Shown: in pieces, positions 12,277 to 24,840 of the stretch
Position numbering within the stretch: position 1 is the first letter of the stretch
How the letters are laid out: each line of letters opens with the position of its first letter
Assembly (NCBI GenBank): GCA_036897445.1
Contig: JAYMTL010000079.1
Span: forward strand, 28,224-92,223
Length of the DNA stretch: 64,000 bases
From: Pelargonium tetragonum
Taxonomy: Eukaryota; Streptophyta; Magnoliopsida; Geraniales; Geraniaceae
Direction of reading: 5' to 3'
Made by a program: the position numbers and the translations under genes
The notes under the pieces: model-generated
Seen by the model: only the letters and a program-made list of their open reading frames with translations
Database searches by the model: none
Told to the model about the DNA's origin: nothing

Positions 12277-14600
12277 TGATAGTAACGAGTCTATTAATTA
12301 GAATGAAAGGGTTTCTCTGTTTATCTATAAAAGTTTAAGAATAAGGAAACTTTTAAGTTTTATGGGAGTCTACTAGGATTCTTAAATGATTCTATAGCTA
12401 TAGTAGAAGGAGCTCCTAGACCTAAGTGAAGTAGGGGTCTCCTTTTTGTTTTAAGTGAATCAATTTGGGAGAATAGAAAGTCTTATCTGGACAGAGTGAT
12501 TTTACTAAATTCTTGAAACTTGAAAGGGGATTTGACAGCTATCCAAGTTTTTATTCTTGAATTTAGATTCGGTTTATAGCAGGTAGGAGGTGTAAGTATA
12601 GTAGCTTAAAGGAACCCGAGTAAGTTAGGAAATTTACAGTGTATAAAAGAACTTTGTTTCCGGGTTTCAGATACCGGATAATCAAAAAGGAAAGTAAAGA
12701 GTAAGAAGCTCTGAGGAAAGTTCTAGTTAGGGAATTTCTGGTTGCAACAAAAAAATCAGTCTAGTTTAGAAAAGAGGGCGGGAAAGGTCACTTTTGGGGT
12801 AGCCCATAAAGGGTGTTGGATCTTAAGAAGCAAGCTCGGCAGGGCTAAGAAGAGTAAGAAGTTTTTTTTGTAAGTCAGTTTCGGAAAGCGATTCAATAAA
12901 GGTCTCGTGAGTTTCTTTTTATCTATTTGCCCTAGTTCCAAAAGTCTAGATTTACTAGTTTTCAAGTTAATAGAGTTGCGGGATAGTCGGGTAGAATTTC
13001 TCATCAGCAGGACTCGCTCTAAAATAAAAAGGGGTTTTTAAATAAGTTGCAAAGGCTTTTTCATTATAGGAGAATCGAGACTTCAACTGCAGACAAAAGG
13101 AAGGGTATGCTGACATTATAGATAGAAAACCCAGGTTGAATCAAAATGATTTTTTTAGGAGTAAAGTCTTTCATTAAAGAAAAGTAGAATCTTGTATTGT
13201 GCTAACCTTTCAGGAGATTCAGTCTTATTAGCGTTTTCAAGGACCTTTTTGAATTCAGAAAGCGGGTTTTGGGGAATTCAGTTTCCGTAAAGAAGAAGAT
13301 AGGGTGAAAGTCTGCTTTTTTACAATGAAGTGAATAAAAAAAAGGTTTAGAAATTCAATTATCAAAGGGAGAGTGCTGAAGAAAAGGGATCCCTAAGAGA
13401 CTGGTACTACTGACTCCAAAAAGTACCTTTAGTCCAGAAAGAGAGTCCTATTAGTGAGAAAGCAGGATACAAATGTAAGCAAACCTAGGGAGTGGGGGCT
13501 CTAATCAGGTCTAACTAGGAAGGGAGGGGTTCAAAGAGACCTTAGAAAATAGAGGTAAAGAGTGAATAGGTAAGAACCTGGTTAATAGGGTATCTAAGAG
13601 AGAAAAGGCATGCTAGAAAAAAAACATTGGCGTTGATCGGTCTTCCTGTTTTTTTAGCTTTGACAGGGGAAAGTACTGGATTCAAGTCAAGAGGCTTGCA
13701 GATAGAGAAAGGGGTCTAGTTACCGTTAAGAGGGGGGTATTTTCAAACTCACTTCATTAAAAAGTAGCTAGCTATCTGGCGATACCTCGTCTGTTTAGTT
13801 ATTTTATACTATTAGACTATCAAGGGGAGGGCTTTCTAGAGGAGTTGAGCTTGCACAGTCTTCCCGGGTATCTACCTCAAACTCATTTGAGTAGGAAGTC
13901 CTAGTTTAAGGGCTTTCGCACCTTGGTTTTTTGTACTCTGTCTTTTAGTATGATGTTTTCTTAGGCTTAGTAGGCAAAGCAGAGCTATACCTAGACTTTG
14001 ATTTTCAGGGAAGTGGCAACTAGGGATTATTTGAAAGAGTCCGTGGGATTGTCAATTCTGATAAGGAGATAGATTTTGACTGTCTGATCTAGGAGTGTGA
14101 TTTGACCTTTAGGAGTTCTTAGAGTGTTTTTTCCAAAAAACAAGGTTGTACTAAAAGAGAGTCCAGGGAGAAAGCGTACCGGTATAGCTCTCAGTCTCAA
14201 GGGGATTCGGGTTATAAGAAGAATTTTGTGGTATAATGGTATAATAAGAGCAGGTGGGATTGACTCTAATTCGAACAGGGGGCCGCCTTGCTAAGTCTAT
14301 AAACAAGAGATAAACAGCATTCTAGAGTTCAGCATTGTGCTCTTTCCTATAAATTCCTATTGATTAGCCCTTAAGTCTTGGAAATGCTTGCTCTTTATAA
14401 TAGAAGGAGAGAGCTTGTGCTTTTTCTATCTAACTAAGGGAGGTTCCTTAATAGAACGAGATCTAGATCTAATGGAAAAAGAAGTGACTTGGTAAGCTAG
14501 CCCTTTTTAGATTGAGATCATAGAATTTTCTTTTTATAGAATAAGGAATGGGTCTAATGAAAGGCTTGTCAGTAAGCCAGGGATGAAAGATAACAAGGGA
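12277..14600 (+). other. Purine-rich non-coding block
   Basis: The + strand is rich in A and G (AAGAGG, GTAGG, AAAGGG words) with clear G over C from about 12.5 kb. The 82-codon minus frame near 12.8-13.0 kb is a by-product of this bias: stops are depleted on that strand and the product is Leu/Lys-rich without motifs. A weak R1 copy sits at 13621-13680. Nothing else is supportable. Confidence 0.65.
13621..13680 (+). repeat. Dispersed repeat R1, weak copy
   Basis: Contains the internal words of R1: GCGTTGATCGGTCTTCCTG, then a T-run, AGCTTTGACAGGGGAAAG. These match the middle of the copies at 25.4 and 16.4 kb (TTTCTTAGNTTTNNCAGG). The head motif is diverged and the tail motif is not recognisable, so this is the least certain member. 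Confidence 0.4.
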
Positions 14601-14601
14601 A

Positions 14602-14642
14602 GTTTGATAGGATTTGAACCCTTGTGAGGTACTAGAGTGTCG
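14602..14642 (-). pseudogene. tRNA T-arm-like fragment
   Basis: The reverse complement reads CACAAGGGTTCAAATCCTAT, a T-loop (TTCAAAT) flanked by a partly paired T-stem. It is preceded by CACTCTAGTACCTC, where an anticodon arm would be. It resembles the 3' half of an Arg(UCU)- or Lys-type tRNA, but no acceptor or D-arm is found. Fragment only. Confidence 0.35.
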
Positions 14643-16370
14643 AAGTTTTGTACTAATACTAAAAGGAGGTGGTGATGCAGAGTTCCTGTGTAGCTTTAAG
14701 GAAAGAAGGGGTTTTTTATTCTAGTTTTCCAAGTAGTCAAGTAGTGGTAGAGTCGCAAGGAATTGTAAAGTAAAGGAGTTTCTATTTACTATAAAAGAAG
14801 CCTTATTTAGAAACTCAGGTAGAAAGAATAGAGGGTTGCAAATAGTAGAGTAAAAAACTTAAGGGTAAGCCCTTATGTAAAAACAAAGAAAACCTATCTC
14901 TGTAAATACTAGAACGAGTCAAAATTTGCCTAGAATTTAAGGAGTGCCAGAAAAAAGCACTAGACCTTGCAATTTAATGGAAAAAGAACCTGGGTTACCC
15001 CTTCTATTTTTGCCTTTTTAAAGGACCTCCACTTGCACTTGCTTGTATATTAACTCGTAAAAAGTTAAGTATAATATATAAAAAAATCAAAACTCCCTAA
15101 GGGGAAAAAGGTTCTTTGACTTACTTACTTAACGAAGATCATCATCCTTATTATCAAGTTTCTCCTTACATTAGGTAATTAATATTACGGGCAACTAACT
15201 AGCAAAAAAGAGCTCCTATTGCCTACGATTCAGGACCCCCTTAAATTCAATTTAACTGGGAATTGCGTATGCATCTCTTAAGAACGAGTTTTTGCTTTTT
15301 GAATAAATTAGACCAGAGCACTTGCCAGACGAGGGAGGCCCCCTAGTTAGAAATTTGGGGATAAAACTGCTATTTAGACTGCCTTTTACGATAACCTTTT
15401 TGAGTAAGAAAGTCCCCTTAATGTGATGTGAAGATTGAAAATGTTACAGCAAAGGATTGAGGTTTGCAGTTTCTATAAAACGAAGGGTAGTGAAGGTCTC
15501 TCCTAAATTTTAAAAAAATTTAGTGGAATTCCTTAAAGAAGTCTACCTTTTTTGCAGTCTCGAGTAACAAAGAATTACTCTTGTCAGTAGTTTTTTCTGT
15601 TTTCGTTAACGAGCTTGAGTTCAAGATATAAAAATCACGATAGAGCCGTAGTGAGAGTAGAGTCTTAGTTTGAATAGAATACCCAGACAAGATTCAGTAT
15701 TTTCAAGTTAACACAAGTTTTAATAATTCTTAATACGGGGAGACTCCTGATTTTACTTTATATGAAGTATTATCCGTAAGGCAGAGCTTTTATATTAAAG
15801 AATTTTTTATGTCTATTAAGGTACGTGATGAGACATTTCACAGAGAGTCCTACTAGTGAGTTTTTCTTTTTTTAGTATGTATAGGTTTCTTGTATAAGTA
15901 TAAGCAAGCTTACCTCAATGTCTTATGGAGCTTATCAATAAAGGAGGGGAATAGAGGAAACGTAAGTAATAGAAGCTATACACCTAAACCTAAGATGGCT
16001 TATAGGCTAGAGTAGGGGAAGCGGTAATAGGGTTACTTATAACGTATAGTAGTTTGTATTCCTATATGAGTTAGTTATGTAATTAGGTATTAGTCAGTAT
16101 ATGTGCTATAAGGTTAGTGTCTTATTGTATTGTTAAGGGGGAAGGCTTCATATTACCTGACCAAGATTCTCTCTTCTAAAAATCTAAAGCTAAAGTAGGA
16201 TAAAAACTCTATTCTTTCTTTAGACTTTGGTTTTCTATTTCTAGTTTTGCTTATGAATATTAGAATTTTACTTTTTTCTCAAAGAAAGATTGACTCTAAT
16301 CTAATTTGGTTGAATAGGAAAAAAAACACACCACAACCTTAAACGAGACCCCAAGGGCATAAAAACGAGA
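14643..16370. other. Non-coding stretch, no gene seen
   Basis: No gene. A GAGCCGTAGTGAGAG string near 15644 recalled group II intron domain V but lacks the fold (see rejected items). From about 15.9 to 16.15 kb the + strand becomes G/T-rich with many TTAGT and GTTAG words and ends in a motif shared with 39.0 kb. Confidence 0.65.
16153..16175 (+). repeat. Shared end motif, copy 1 (pair with 39.0 kb)
   Basis: TTACCTGACC followed by ATTCTCTCTT matches 39000-39022 at 21 of 23 positions by hand. In both places a G/T-rich tract of about 250 bp precedes it, and the tracts share composition and short words but no long identity. It probably marks the edge of an old dispersed repeat. Confidence 0.5.
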
Positions 16371-16470
16371 TTCTAGACAGCGATGCGGTACTGTTCTATT
16401 CAGTTCCTAAATGTTTTCTTTCTTAGATTTTACAGGAAAAGCCTCTTTTATTGAAAGAGTTGCCCTTTAG
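16371..16470 (+). repeat. Dispersed repeat R1, copy at 16.4 kb
   Basis: The head TTCTAGACAGCGATGCGG...TGTTCTATTCAG aligns with TTCTAGATAGTGCGGCATT at 26401 and CTCTAGATAGCAATGCGG at 32503. The middle TTTCTTAGATTTTACAGG and tail GAAAGAGTTGCCCTTT match other copies in the same order. An R2-like core (GAGAGTTCGGCAGTAGG) follows about 65 bp downstream at 16537-16553. There is no open reading frame and no visible terminal repeat or target duplication. Confidence 0.6.
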
Positions 16471-16553
16471 TTTGAGTTAGGTTTCCAATTCTAGGGTAGG
16501 AGTTTTCTACCAGGATATAGATTTACTAATTTTAGGAGAGTTCGGCAGTAGGG

Positions 16554-17815
16554 GGTCTCTTTAAAAGTACTGAATAAAGGGTCAAGCTCCGATGCGATGT
16601 ATAAAAGGATACAACGCGGTAAATAGATCGAATAGATAATCGGGTTAGTTAGCTGGTACCTCAACTATAAAGAAAGATTTGATATTCTAGATAGTAATAG
16701 GGTAATTGCGAACTACCACGTAAATAAATGACATTATTATAGATAGAAGCCCCGGATTGTTTTTTTAGAAAGAAAGGTTCCTTTTTTTCGGTAGAGAATT
16801 TAACAAAGTACTAAGAATTTCTGGATACACTGCAAGTTTTTTACGATCAATTCATTATACACTATTACCGCCTCGGGGTATTGCATAGTAGGCTAGAAAG
16901 AAGTAGGTAGAGAGACTCTGGGAGCTCGTTGAAATTTTGTTGATGAAGTTTGGATAGGGATTGTCGCGAGATCCTTTATTTATATAAAGGCATGTCCAGG
17001 ATAGCCCATTAAAACCCGTAAATAGATGTAAAGATCGGCCAAGATTCCCTTTCAAGTTTTAAGAGCCATTTTGCAGTGGGGTTTTCTTAATCTGTCAAAT
17101 TTTCTTCCTTTTACCCCTTTTGTATTTCGTAGATAAATCTAAAATAATTTTAGTAGTTTCAGTCTAATTTTAAAGGGGTTTCTTAAATTAATTCAAAAAA
17201 CCTAGCAAGAAGAAATAGAAGCAGGATACAACAAAAAGACAAAGATATTAAGGTAAGGAGTCCTCGAACTGTTTATAGGTGTCGGATAGCTGCTAAAGGC
17301 TTCTCCAAAATTACCCTAGTGTAATAGATTGAAATAGGAAAAACTCTAAGAGACTTTACCAAAAGCGGGGATTTTCCTTGCTTCTTTATTTTAGGCGGGT
17401 TCCTGTTGAGAGCCAAAGATATCGATTATATAGATCCTATAAAAAAGTCAGTTCTATAGGGGGTCCCGGAAAGATAGCTTATTAAGAGCCCGAAAAAGAT
17501 AAAGTCATTTTGATCTATATAATAAATAAGGATAAAGAATAGCGCAATTTCGTGTCCTTATTATTATATTCAAAGTCCGGCTAGAGAGTGTATCATGAAG
17601 AGTAAGATAATACAGGCTGCATAAGACAAGAGGAGTATCCCCTAGCCAATAAAAACAAATACACTAAGAAAATAGACTAACTAAGACAAGACTATCCATT
17701 ACTAGTGCGTATATAGACTATCTTTCTTACATGACTAATCATAACTACAAAATAATAGCTACAATAAGAATAGGCAATACAATAGAAGACAGTAACTATG
17801 GGCTAATACAAGAAA
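16554..17815. other. Non-coding stretch, no gene seen
   Basis: The sequence is mixed. A 66-codon minus frame near 16.9-17.05 kb has no motif. Nothing beyond dispersed GGR-N-YCC words (for example near 17259) can be supported. Confidence 0.65.
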
Positions 17816-17905
17816 GGTCTAACTACTCCTAATCAAATTCAAAGTAAAAAGAAGAGTCTAGCCACACCAGCTACGGGTATAGTTAGTATAGCTCATTAGA
17901 AGAAG
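17816..17905 (+). repeat. Dispersed repeat R3, copy at 17.8 kb
   Basis: TAACTACTCCTAATCAAAT followed by AAAAAGAAGAG and GTATAGCTCATTAGAAGAAG. The first word matches the minus-strand copy at 45851-45866 (TAACTACTCCTAACAA, then AAGAAGAAGA and a downstream GCTCATTAAG), 30928-30947 (CTACTCCTCCTAATCAAAT) and 61225 onward (ACTCCTAATAAGAAGAAGA). The same order of words in several copies supports true kinship. No function is recognised. Confidence 0.5.
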
Positions 17906-19074
17906 AAAACTACTAAAAAAAACAAGTAAAATACAGATGAAGCCCATTAAGTAGTCTGGTAGGCCAGAATACGTTGTAGGTGCGTACTAGGAACTTGATA
18001 TCAATTCTACAGTTCAAATAGGTTTTTCATTCATATAGGGTTAAGATTTTTCTGGAAGCGGGTTCTATATACAAAAAAGGGTTTCAGGGTTTTGACGCAC
18101 TCAAATTTGAACATGTTAAAAGACCCGGCACCTTCTTCCTCTAACGACAAGAGTTTCTACCTTATCCTATATCAGCAATTGGCTGAGTTTAGTTAATGTA
18201 AGAACTCCCTCTCCTAACCCTACCCTAATCACGACACTTATCCACAAAGAAGCTTTAGTTTATAAATCCAGAGTTTGAAATAAAGAGATTTTTTAGGGAT
18301 TTTTTATAAAGTTAACTACTAAATTCCTTTATGGAATAATTTAGAGTTTCCTTTTTTTAACACTTCAAGAGTCTATAGTTAAGCTGGGGTTGGGTAAAGT
18401 AAGACCTTTCGAATTGATATAGCAGTCAGGGAAATGAAAGTACTCCGGTAAACTCATGCTAATAAAAAAAGAAAAACTAGGTTAGCCTTGTTCTTGTATT
18501 CAAGACTAGAAAAGGGCTCTATTTGATCTCCTTACTTGAATTTTTTTGATATATTGTATTGCACCTAACAGGGGCTTCAACTCTCAACTAGAGTTTTTTA
18601 AGGAAGCCCTCTTTTATCCAATCGGATACGCCGCTCTATTCTAGGGGATGTGTAAGAAAGGAAGATTTTGAGTATATCCATTTAATAAAGTAAAGGGGCA
18701 CTCGGCCTTTTTGCCCCTTACCTTGCGGGGTTCTTTTATATCATATAAGGATTAGAGCCAACCATTTTAAATAGAGTTCAATACGCGCTTTCCTAGACAA
18801 AAAGAGCTTAACAAATTCTTAAGCTTTTATGTTTCAGACCGGAGATCCCGATTTTCATCTTATGGAATTTGGAAGAAATTGCTGACTTAATACTAGGGAA
18901 TTCTCTACAAAAGAGCTGCCCTTAGACTTTTTGTTATTACTCTATTCGTAATTATAGAGTATACCGATAAACCCCCGATTTCAGTCTAGAAGACTTTGAA
19001 AGTTTTATAGTTCTTTTCGTAGGAACTCCAGGAGAAGTATACCCGACCTTTTAGTTAATACCTTATCTCCTAGT
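17906..19074. other. Non-coding stretch, no gene seen
   Basis: No gene, RNA or clear repeat boundary. The stretch continues the A+T-rich background with isolated GGR-N-YCC words. Confidence 0.65.
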
Positions 19075-19321
19075 TATAGGTATAGATGTGGGCCTTCCTC
19101 CTTCTGCCTCTGCCCCTACTGTTACTGCTCAGTCTACTACAGAGTCTAGGCCTAGCTCAAATCAAAAAAGTCAGTCTAGGAAATAAGAATAAGAAAACAC
19201 ATAATAAAGGAAGAATAGGGGTCTAGCTCTCGAACAAGGGATGCAGAATCTAACTCAAACAAAAGAAAGACAAGGAATCTAGCTCAATGAAAGGAAATTT
19301 TAATTTAGTAAATTTAGCGTC
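19075..19321 (+). repeat. C-rich dispersed repeat fragment related to 20.0 and 40.1 kb
   Basis: Ser/Pro/Thr-rich codon-like runs (a frame beginning near 19087 reads DVGLPPSASAPTVTAQSTTE and closes after about 33 codons) are followed by GAATCTAACTC and TCTAGCTCAA words. The word order CCTCT...CCTACT...CAGAATCTAGG...TAGCTCAAAT recurs at 40.04-40.13 kb and in part at 19.93-20.07 kb. This could be the remains of a retroelement spacer region, but I recognise no protein domain, so the function is unknown. Confidence 0.4.
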
Positions 19322-19371
19322 GACTTGAACCCGCGGACTTGAGTCTCGGAAGGTTTTGATTGAACATTTAT
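19322..19371 (-). repeat. T-arm-bearing repeat R4, copy 1
   Basis: On the minus strand TTCAATCAAAAC is followed by GACTCAAGTCCGCGGG, then a T-loop-like GGGTTCAAGTC, then AAATTTACTAAATT (forward 19304-19317). The same frame of words occurs at 40.15-40.2 kb (there without the T-loop) and in part at 47.63 kb. The tRNA-like piece is only the T-arm, and its stem pairs poorly. This is either a tRNA-derived repeat or a repeat that captured a tRNA end. Confidence 0.45.
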
Positions 19372-22300
19372 GGAAACTCTATCTCCAGGCTTACGAAATT
19401 CTAGTATGCAACTTTAATTCACAATGTCTTTATATAAGTGATTTTGTGTTAACTTTTGGGAGGGGTTTCTTAAAATTTTTCTTTCTGTATAGGGTGAATC
19501 CTACATTTCAGGAACTCAGATACTTGTTAGCTAGAAAGGGTCTTAGGGCTTTTCTAGTAAGTGAACTCTGACAAGCCTAAAACTCTCTCCTCTTGAAGTA
19601 CTGAATTTGAGACCTCTTTTTTGATTTGAGAAAAAATGTAGGACGACTTTAATATGCAAAAGTTCTTACGTTTTCTATATAAACTTTACAAACGGCACGG
19701 AATTCTAGAATTGACTCTTGGCTGGCTCGCTACTACTATGAATACAAAAAAACCCCTAAACTATAGTTGACTCGATAACAGAGACACTATCTCTATTGAT
19801 AAAGGCATAAGACAAAGAAGAGGATGATCCTTCCTCTATATAAACTAAAACAAGATTAGATCTATTCTCTTACTTTACTATCTATTACTTACTCTGAGAA
19901 ACCTGTTAGACTATCTACTAGCCTTACTCACGTAATAGGTATAGCTCATACTCCTACTTCTGTTCCCCCTACATCTATTTTGCTTGGTCCTACTCGTCTC
20001 ATACCCATATTCCATAAAAAGTGAAAAAGTATAAAGAGCGTGTTAAAGATACAGAATCTAACAACTCAAACAAAGGAACACTATGATCCAGAATACAGAA
20101 TCCGTGACAGGAAAGTAATATGAAACTGCAGCGAGCAGGGACTACTAACTCACTTGAAAAGTATAAGCCAGCCCTAACCTAATATAAGTATAAGTAAACT
20201 CGGCTATAAGGAACAAATCTATGACATAACAGGGGGTATTCAGTCTTCCTATCTCGATTTTAACGACTCCCCCAGTGATTGTAAGAAAGGAAATATTAGA
20301 AATAGATAAAATATAGAGTTTTCTTACTTTACACGATAAAAAAAGAGAAACTACGGATACGCGCTACTTTAGTACTTTCCTTTGTTCTAACCAGTAGCTA
20401 AATATTGGTGAACTCTTTCTGATTAGCTATACCTCGAATACCACTTATTGTATTGAGACGAGTCTTTTATATAAAAGTCTATGGGTACCCTTTGATTTTA
20501 TAGAGGCTTTGTTATCAAATTGGAAACGAAAATGATAGGACCCTTTACTTTCATTTAAACTTAAATGCTTGACTTCCTCCTGTAGAGCTAAAAGGAATCT
20601 AGACGAATCAAGATCCTGCTGAAGTTTATACCTAGAATATAAATTACTTATAGTTCGAGTACCCATTAGGGTTTCCCCGCTCAACGAGCGCCGATTTTAC
20701 TATATAAATTTGAATTGCTTGCTTTATAGATATCCCATTCACAGCAAGTAGTTTAGGCTATCAAAGAGTACCACAAAAGGAAACCCATAACAATTAGACT
20801 CAAATTCCTCATGACTTATATACTTGGGAGAACCCGCTCTACTCGGCAAACCCAAAGCCTAAAAGGGCATGCCCTATTCTTAACCTTAGACTTCACTTCT
20901 TATTATTACCTGCCAGCTACACGTTAAAAGTGAAAAGCTAGGAATTTCTCCTTTCATACGCTTGAACCAGAAACCAGAAGAAAGTCAGACTAAAAAAAGA
21001 GGTTCTAATGCCACAATTTATAGGAATAGGTCAGAAAGAGAGTAGGAAATCTCTCTACTTACTTTAATATTCCCAGTCTCGTTAACCGGTTAACCTAGAA
21101 AAGACTGATAAGAGCGCCACTCTAAACCTCTTATTTTAAGAGTTTCATACAAGTTTACTACTTTTGGCGTATAGGGCAATCCTACTTCGAAAGCTTGATA
21201 CGTTTTTTAGCTAGAAATGAGTTTCTTGATATAGCCCGTCTAAATAAATAAAAAAGACCGGTTCAAGCTAAACTTTCAGTACGAAAAGACCTGGGTTTCT
21301 AACTTCTGAATCTCCTTTTTTTTATTTAATGGAAGACTCTGTACGCTTCCTCTTAAACAAAAAAAGAGGAAGAAATTGAGTTGATTATAGAAAGAAACTT
21401 ACCTAGAACCTCCTACTTACTAAAAGAAACCCTGACATATTTCTATGTAATATTTAGAAATGAACAGGTTCGAATCCCCTCTTATAAAATCCGGGAAATC
21501 CAAATATCCCCTAAGTTTTCTCTTCAAATTAGACTTCCTTTACTCTATTTTTAAGCCCGACATAGGAGACGCTCGTTTAAAAGCATTCTAGAATACCCTT
21601 AGATCTCTATTTCAATTCAATAGCAACTACCTACTTTAAAGCTTTGGGTCGAAGACTTCTCAGTATAAGTCCCCAATAGAAACTCCCTATTCACTTTCTT
21701 AAATTAGGGCCTTGCATTCACTAGATATCCATCCGGCAAAGGAGCTTGTAAAAGCAACCCGTATACGCATAGCTCAAACTTTTAAGAGACTTTTGTATAA
21801 CTCTAAAAAGAGAATTTCCGACAAACTCCCTTTTTGTTACCCTACCCTTTTAAAACAATTAAGTAAGGAACCCTTTAATATAGGAGGCTACAGAGGTTTT
21901 CCAGAAAGCAAAGGGATTCCTTAAACAAAACTATACCCTAGAGGATAATTCCTTAACTTCAACTCGTTTAATCCATATAAGGATTCAGGCATAAGTCTTG
22001 ATACCTTCTTAACCCGAGAGTAGGGAAGTATCTAAAATAAGGAATCGCTTAAGTTAATAGAGAGCTCTTATTGCCTTCTTCTATCCAAAAAAGATATTAA
22101 ATATCTCTCTTCTTTTCATTCGGGTACACTTATTAAATGAAAGATTCAAGATCTTCTAATCAGTTAATACAAGGATACTCCACTTCCGATGATAAAGGTT
22201 TAAAACCGGATGAATCTGGTTTTAAGAAAAGTTATACCGCGTTGATATAAAAGGGGAGCCTTACACTGAGTGCCCCCATTATCTTAAGATGAATTTCTTA

Positions 22301-23602
22301 ATTTTCTAGTTTTTTCCTATATTATGTTAGTTAAAAGAACTTGTGGGTTAAACAAAAAGTTGTATAGTACTCTATATGATCCAAAACTAACTCCCTAGTA
22401 ACTAGCTATACGCTTTTTATTAGTTCCTTTTCTGGGAGCTTCTTGCTAAATTGTGAGCGCAAAAAATCTTGTTAAAACCGAATTGTAAAAAAAGGAAGAA
22501 TTCCGTATGCCTCGTGGCTTGGTCGGTTAAGTATATCTGAGTGTTGGTAGATTTCTCATTTATTATAAAGTCTAATTCGGATCTTCCTTTCTGCCTTTAC
22601 TCGCCCCAAAATAACTAGTACAAATTGTAAACTCACACTAGGACCATTAAAGTAATGGAGGCTTATAAAAAGTTGAAATATCCTTAAATAACAGAAAATT
22701 TGTTCTTCTTTATTCCCCATCCCTCCGTATTCCCGAAATTCATTTAGCTCTCTTTTTCCTTAGTCTTTTTTTTTTAACCAGAATACATAAGTTCAAGTCG
22801 TACACTAAACTAAAAGAAAAGAGAATGCCTCCTTAGAAAACTAGGGCCTATAAGAAAGTCAAAGGCTCTCCATAACTAAAAAAAAATCCTTTAACATATA
22901 AAGGTTACCTAAATCTAAATCCGATGCTTTACAATGCATCGAGCGTCCGTTAATTGATTTAAGATATAAACCGAATTTCTTCTTCTTTTTAAAATTGACT
23001 TTGGCCGGAGGGAGTGGGATAAAGGAGCCTTTGTAATTTCAACTCAACCGGGTTTTTATCTGTTACCTTAATACCACTTAACCGATACTCCTCGTTTTTA
23101 AGTACTAAGGAAAGCCTCTGAATTAAAGCGAATTTAAGGAGTCTTTTTGTTATATTATATACGGGATTGAAAGCCGAGCTTTGGTTGATGTAGGAATTTG
23201 AGAACCCCCCTTATTTCATTCTATGGTATTACATACTTTTCAGTACTTTAAAACTGATAGTCATTTTCCTCTAATAAGCCGGAACACTTTTTATAAATAA
23301 AAACCTGTATACATTTTTTTAGGGGAACCCAGGAGTAATGGAGATCAAAAAAATTCACGTTATTCTAAATCTTTTGCCGATACCTTGGATACCTTGATTG
23401 AAAAAAGTGTATTGAAGTCCCCTTTCAAATTTCTAAGAGAACTAGACTCAAATAGCGAAGGAACTCTTTTTAAGTTACGCACGGAAACTCCGTAACCTAT
23501 TTCATGTTTTTACCACTCTTTAGGAACTTTTGCTCGTGTTTACTTTACTAGACCCATTGGGTGGTGGTTATTATCTAATTCTATAATATAAGAGGCTTTG
23601 AA
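19372..23602. other. Non-coding stretch, several meaningless frames
   Basis: Three frames of 70-79 codons (near 19.36, 20.45 and 21.71 kb) have no family resemblance or supporting context. The frame near 21.7 kb opens at TTG and is Lys/Pro-rich. C-rich repeat debris lies at 19.85-20.1 kb. T-loop-like words (GGTTCGAATCC at 21468) stand alone. CGATGC/GCATCG arms at 22922-22941 enclose TTTACAAT, an anticodon-arm-like hairpin with no other tRNA parts. A D-arm-like GTGGCTTGGTCGGTTAAG occurs near 22514. None of these is strong enough for a gene call. Confidence 0.6.
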
Positions 23603-23664
23603 GGATCCGTGCATTAGAGCAAAGCGTCCTAAACCTTAAGTCGTCGGTTCAAATCCTGTCAGTC
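23603..23664 (+). pseudogene. Arg(UCU)-like tRNA relic
   Basis: ATTAGAGCA (D-loop end), CGTCCTAAACC (an anticodon region with CCT preceded by T and followed by AAACC, close to the TTCTAAACC of trnR-UCU) and a T-arm GTCGGTTCAAATCC appear at tRNA-like spacing. The anticodon stem, the 3' T-stem and the acceptor do not pair properly. The minus-strand element at 62077-62117 aligns with it (CTAAACC, AAGT, CGG, GTTCAAATCC). A decayed tRNA gene is the simplest reading, but the identity is uncertain. Confidence 0.45.
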
Positions 23665-24840
23665 TAATTTATTAAGAGGTTTTCAACAGAATACAGTCTG
23701 AGAATTCAAATTTAGAAGTTAAGATAGTTCTCTTAGAAATTGAAGTCTAAAGATATCCCATATAAAGAGGGCTCGAGAGGCAGTATAGCTAGTTTTTTAA
23801 GTAAGGGCTCTCAAAGTTCAGGTCAACAGTAAAAAATAGAAACTATACCTTCTTAAAAAAATCTTAAAATAAGGTCTTCAACGAGCAAACGCGTAGTCTA
23901 TAAATAAGAAAGAAGGGCCCTTGGAGTCGCCTTTACACAATAAAGAATCTTTCTTTGCAAGATAAAAACAAAAAGAAGCTCATGGGGAAATAAGTTTGGA
24001 GATAAGTCTACCACAAGAAAATTGAACTTGAAAGGAATTCCATTTCAAACTCAAGATACTTTTATCACCTTGCTGCTATAATTACTAAGCTCAGGGCGGA
24101 TTAAAGAAACTCTAATAAATGTATTAAAAAGAAGTGAATTCCCCTATTTTGGGACTTCTGTAAATTAGTAAAATCAAACCCCTTTTGTTGCGTATGTCGC
24201 GTAAAACTCTACTCCTGCTTGGGAACTACTAAAAAGTTTTTCTTGAACTTTTGTCGAGGCCCAATGCAAGATAGTGCCGGTGACAGGACTTCTACTTATA
24301 CCTTTCAATGTCATAACTAAATAAAAGTAACTGAAGATCTCTAAAAATGTGGTCAAAGATATAGGAAACCTTAGATAATATTTAGATAAGATAAACAAAG
24401 GACACATCACCATCTTCAAGTACTCTAGCAGCTGGCATAAACTAGTAGGCTTTGGCTATTTAGTAGAAAGAAAGTATATGGATATACACGGTTTAACTTA
24501 TACAAGATTTTTCGTTTGACTGAGGGATACCTATCATCTTTTTTTTTAATTACTTTAATAAATAAAGAAACCTCTGGTAGGTTTTTGTTAGTGACTTATT
24601 GTGTTGTTTCAACGAGATGTTATCTGTTACCCTAAACTTTTCTTTCCTGTTGGGTTTTCTTTGATAAACCTTTTTAGGTCCAGACAGGAGCATTCTCCAA
24701 CTATGATAAAAGTAAACGGGGACCTTATTTTAGTTTAGACTAAGTATATTTTATTCAAACCATAACAATTTCAAAGTATATACTTAAAGGGGCTCCTAGG
24801 ATTATTCTGATACGCTGGATTCCTGGTTAAGTAAGAGAGT
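23665..24840. other. Non-coding stretch, no gene seen
   Basis: No gene. The 81-codon minus frame at 24.17-24.42 kb is hydrophobic at its start and has no motif. Confidence 0.65.

Noticed and set aside
15640-15670. GAGCCGTAGTGAGAG string, considered as group II intron domain V
   Set aside because: Domain V needs a 34-nt hairpin ending in a complementary GGTTC-type strand. No such partner follows and no domain VI is visible.
19075-20160. LTR retrotransposon coding remains (Ser/Pro/Thr-rich reading, repeated downstream)
   Set aside because: No reverse transcriptase, integrase, protease or zinc-knuckle motif, no LTR pair and no primer-binding site could be found, so only an unnamed repeat is reported.
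21712-21924. A 71-codon + frame starting at TTG, Lys/Pro-rich
   Set aside because: It lacks an ATG start, has no motif and no homologue that I recognise.
22922-22941. Val(UAC)- or Tyr-like anticodon arm
   Set aside because: The hairpin has an 8-nt loop and no D-arm, T-arm or acceptor lies at the right distance on either strand.
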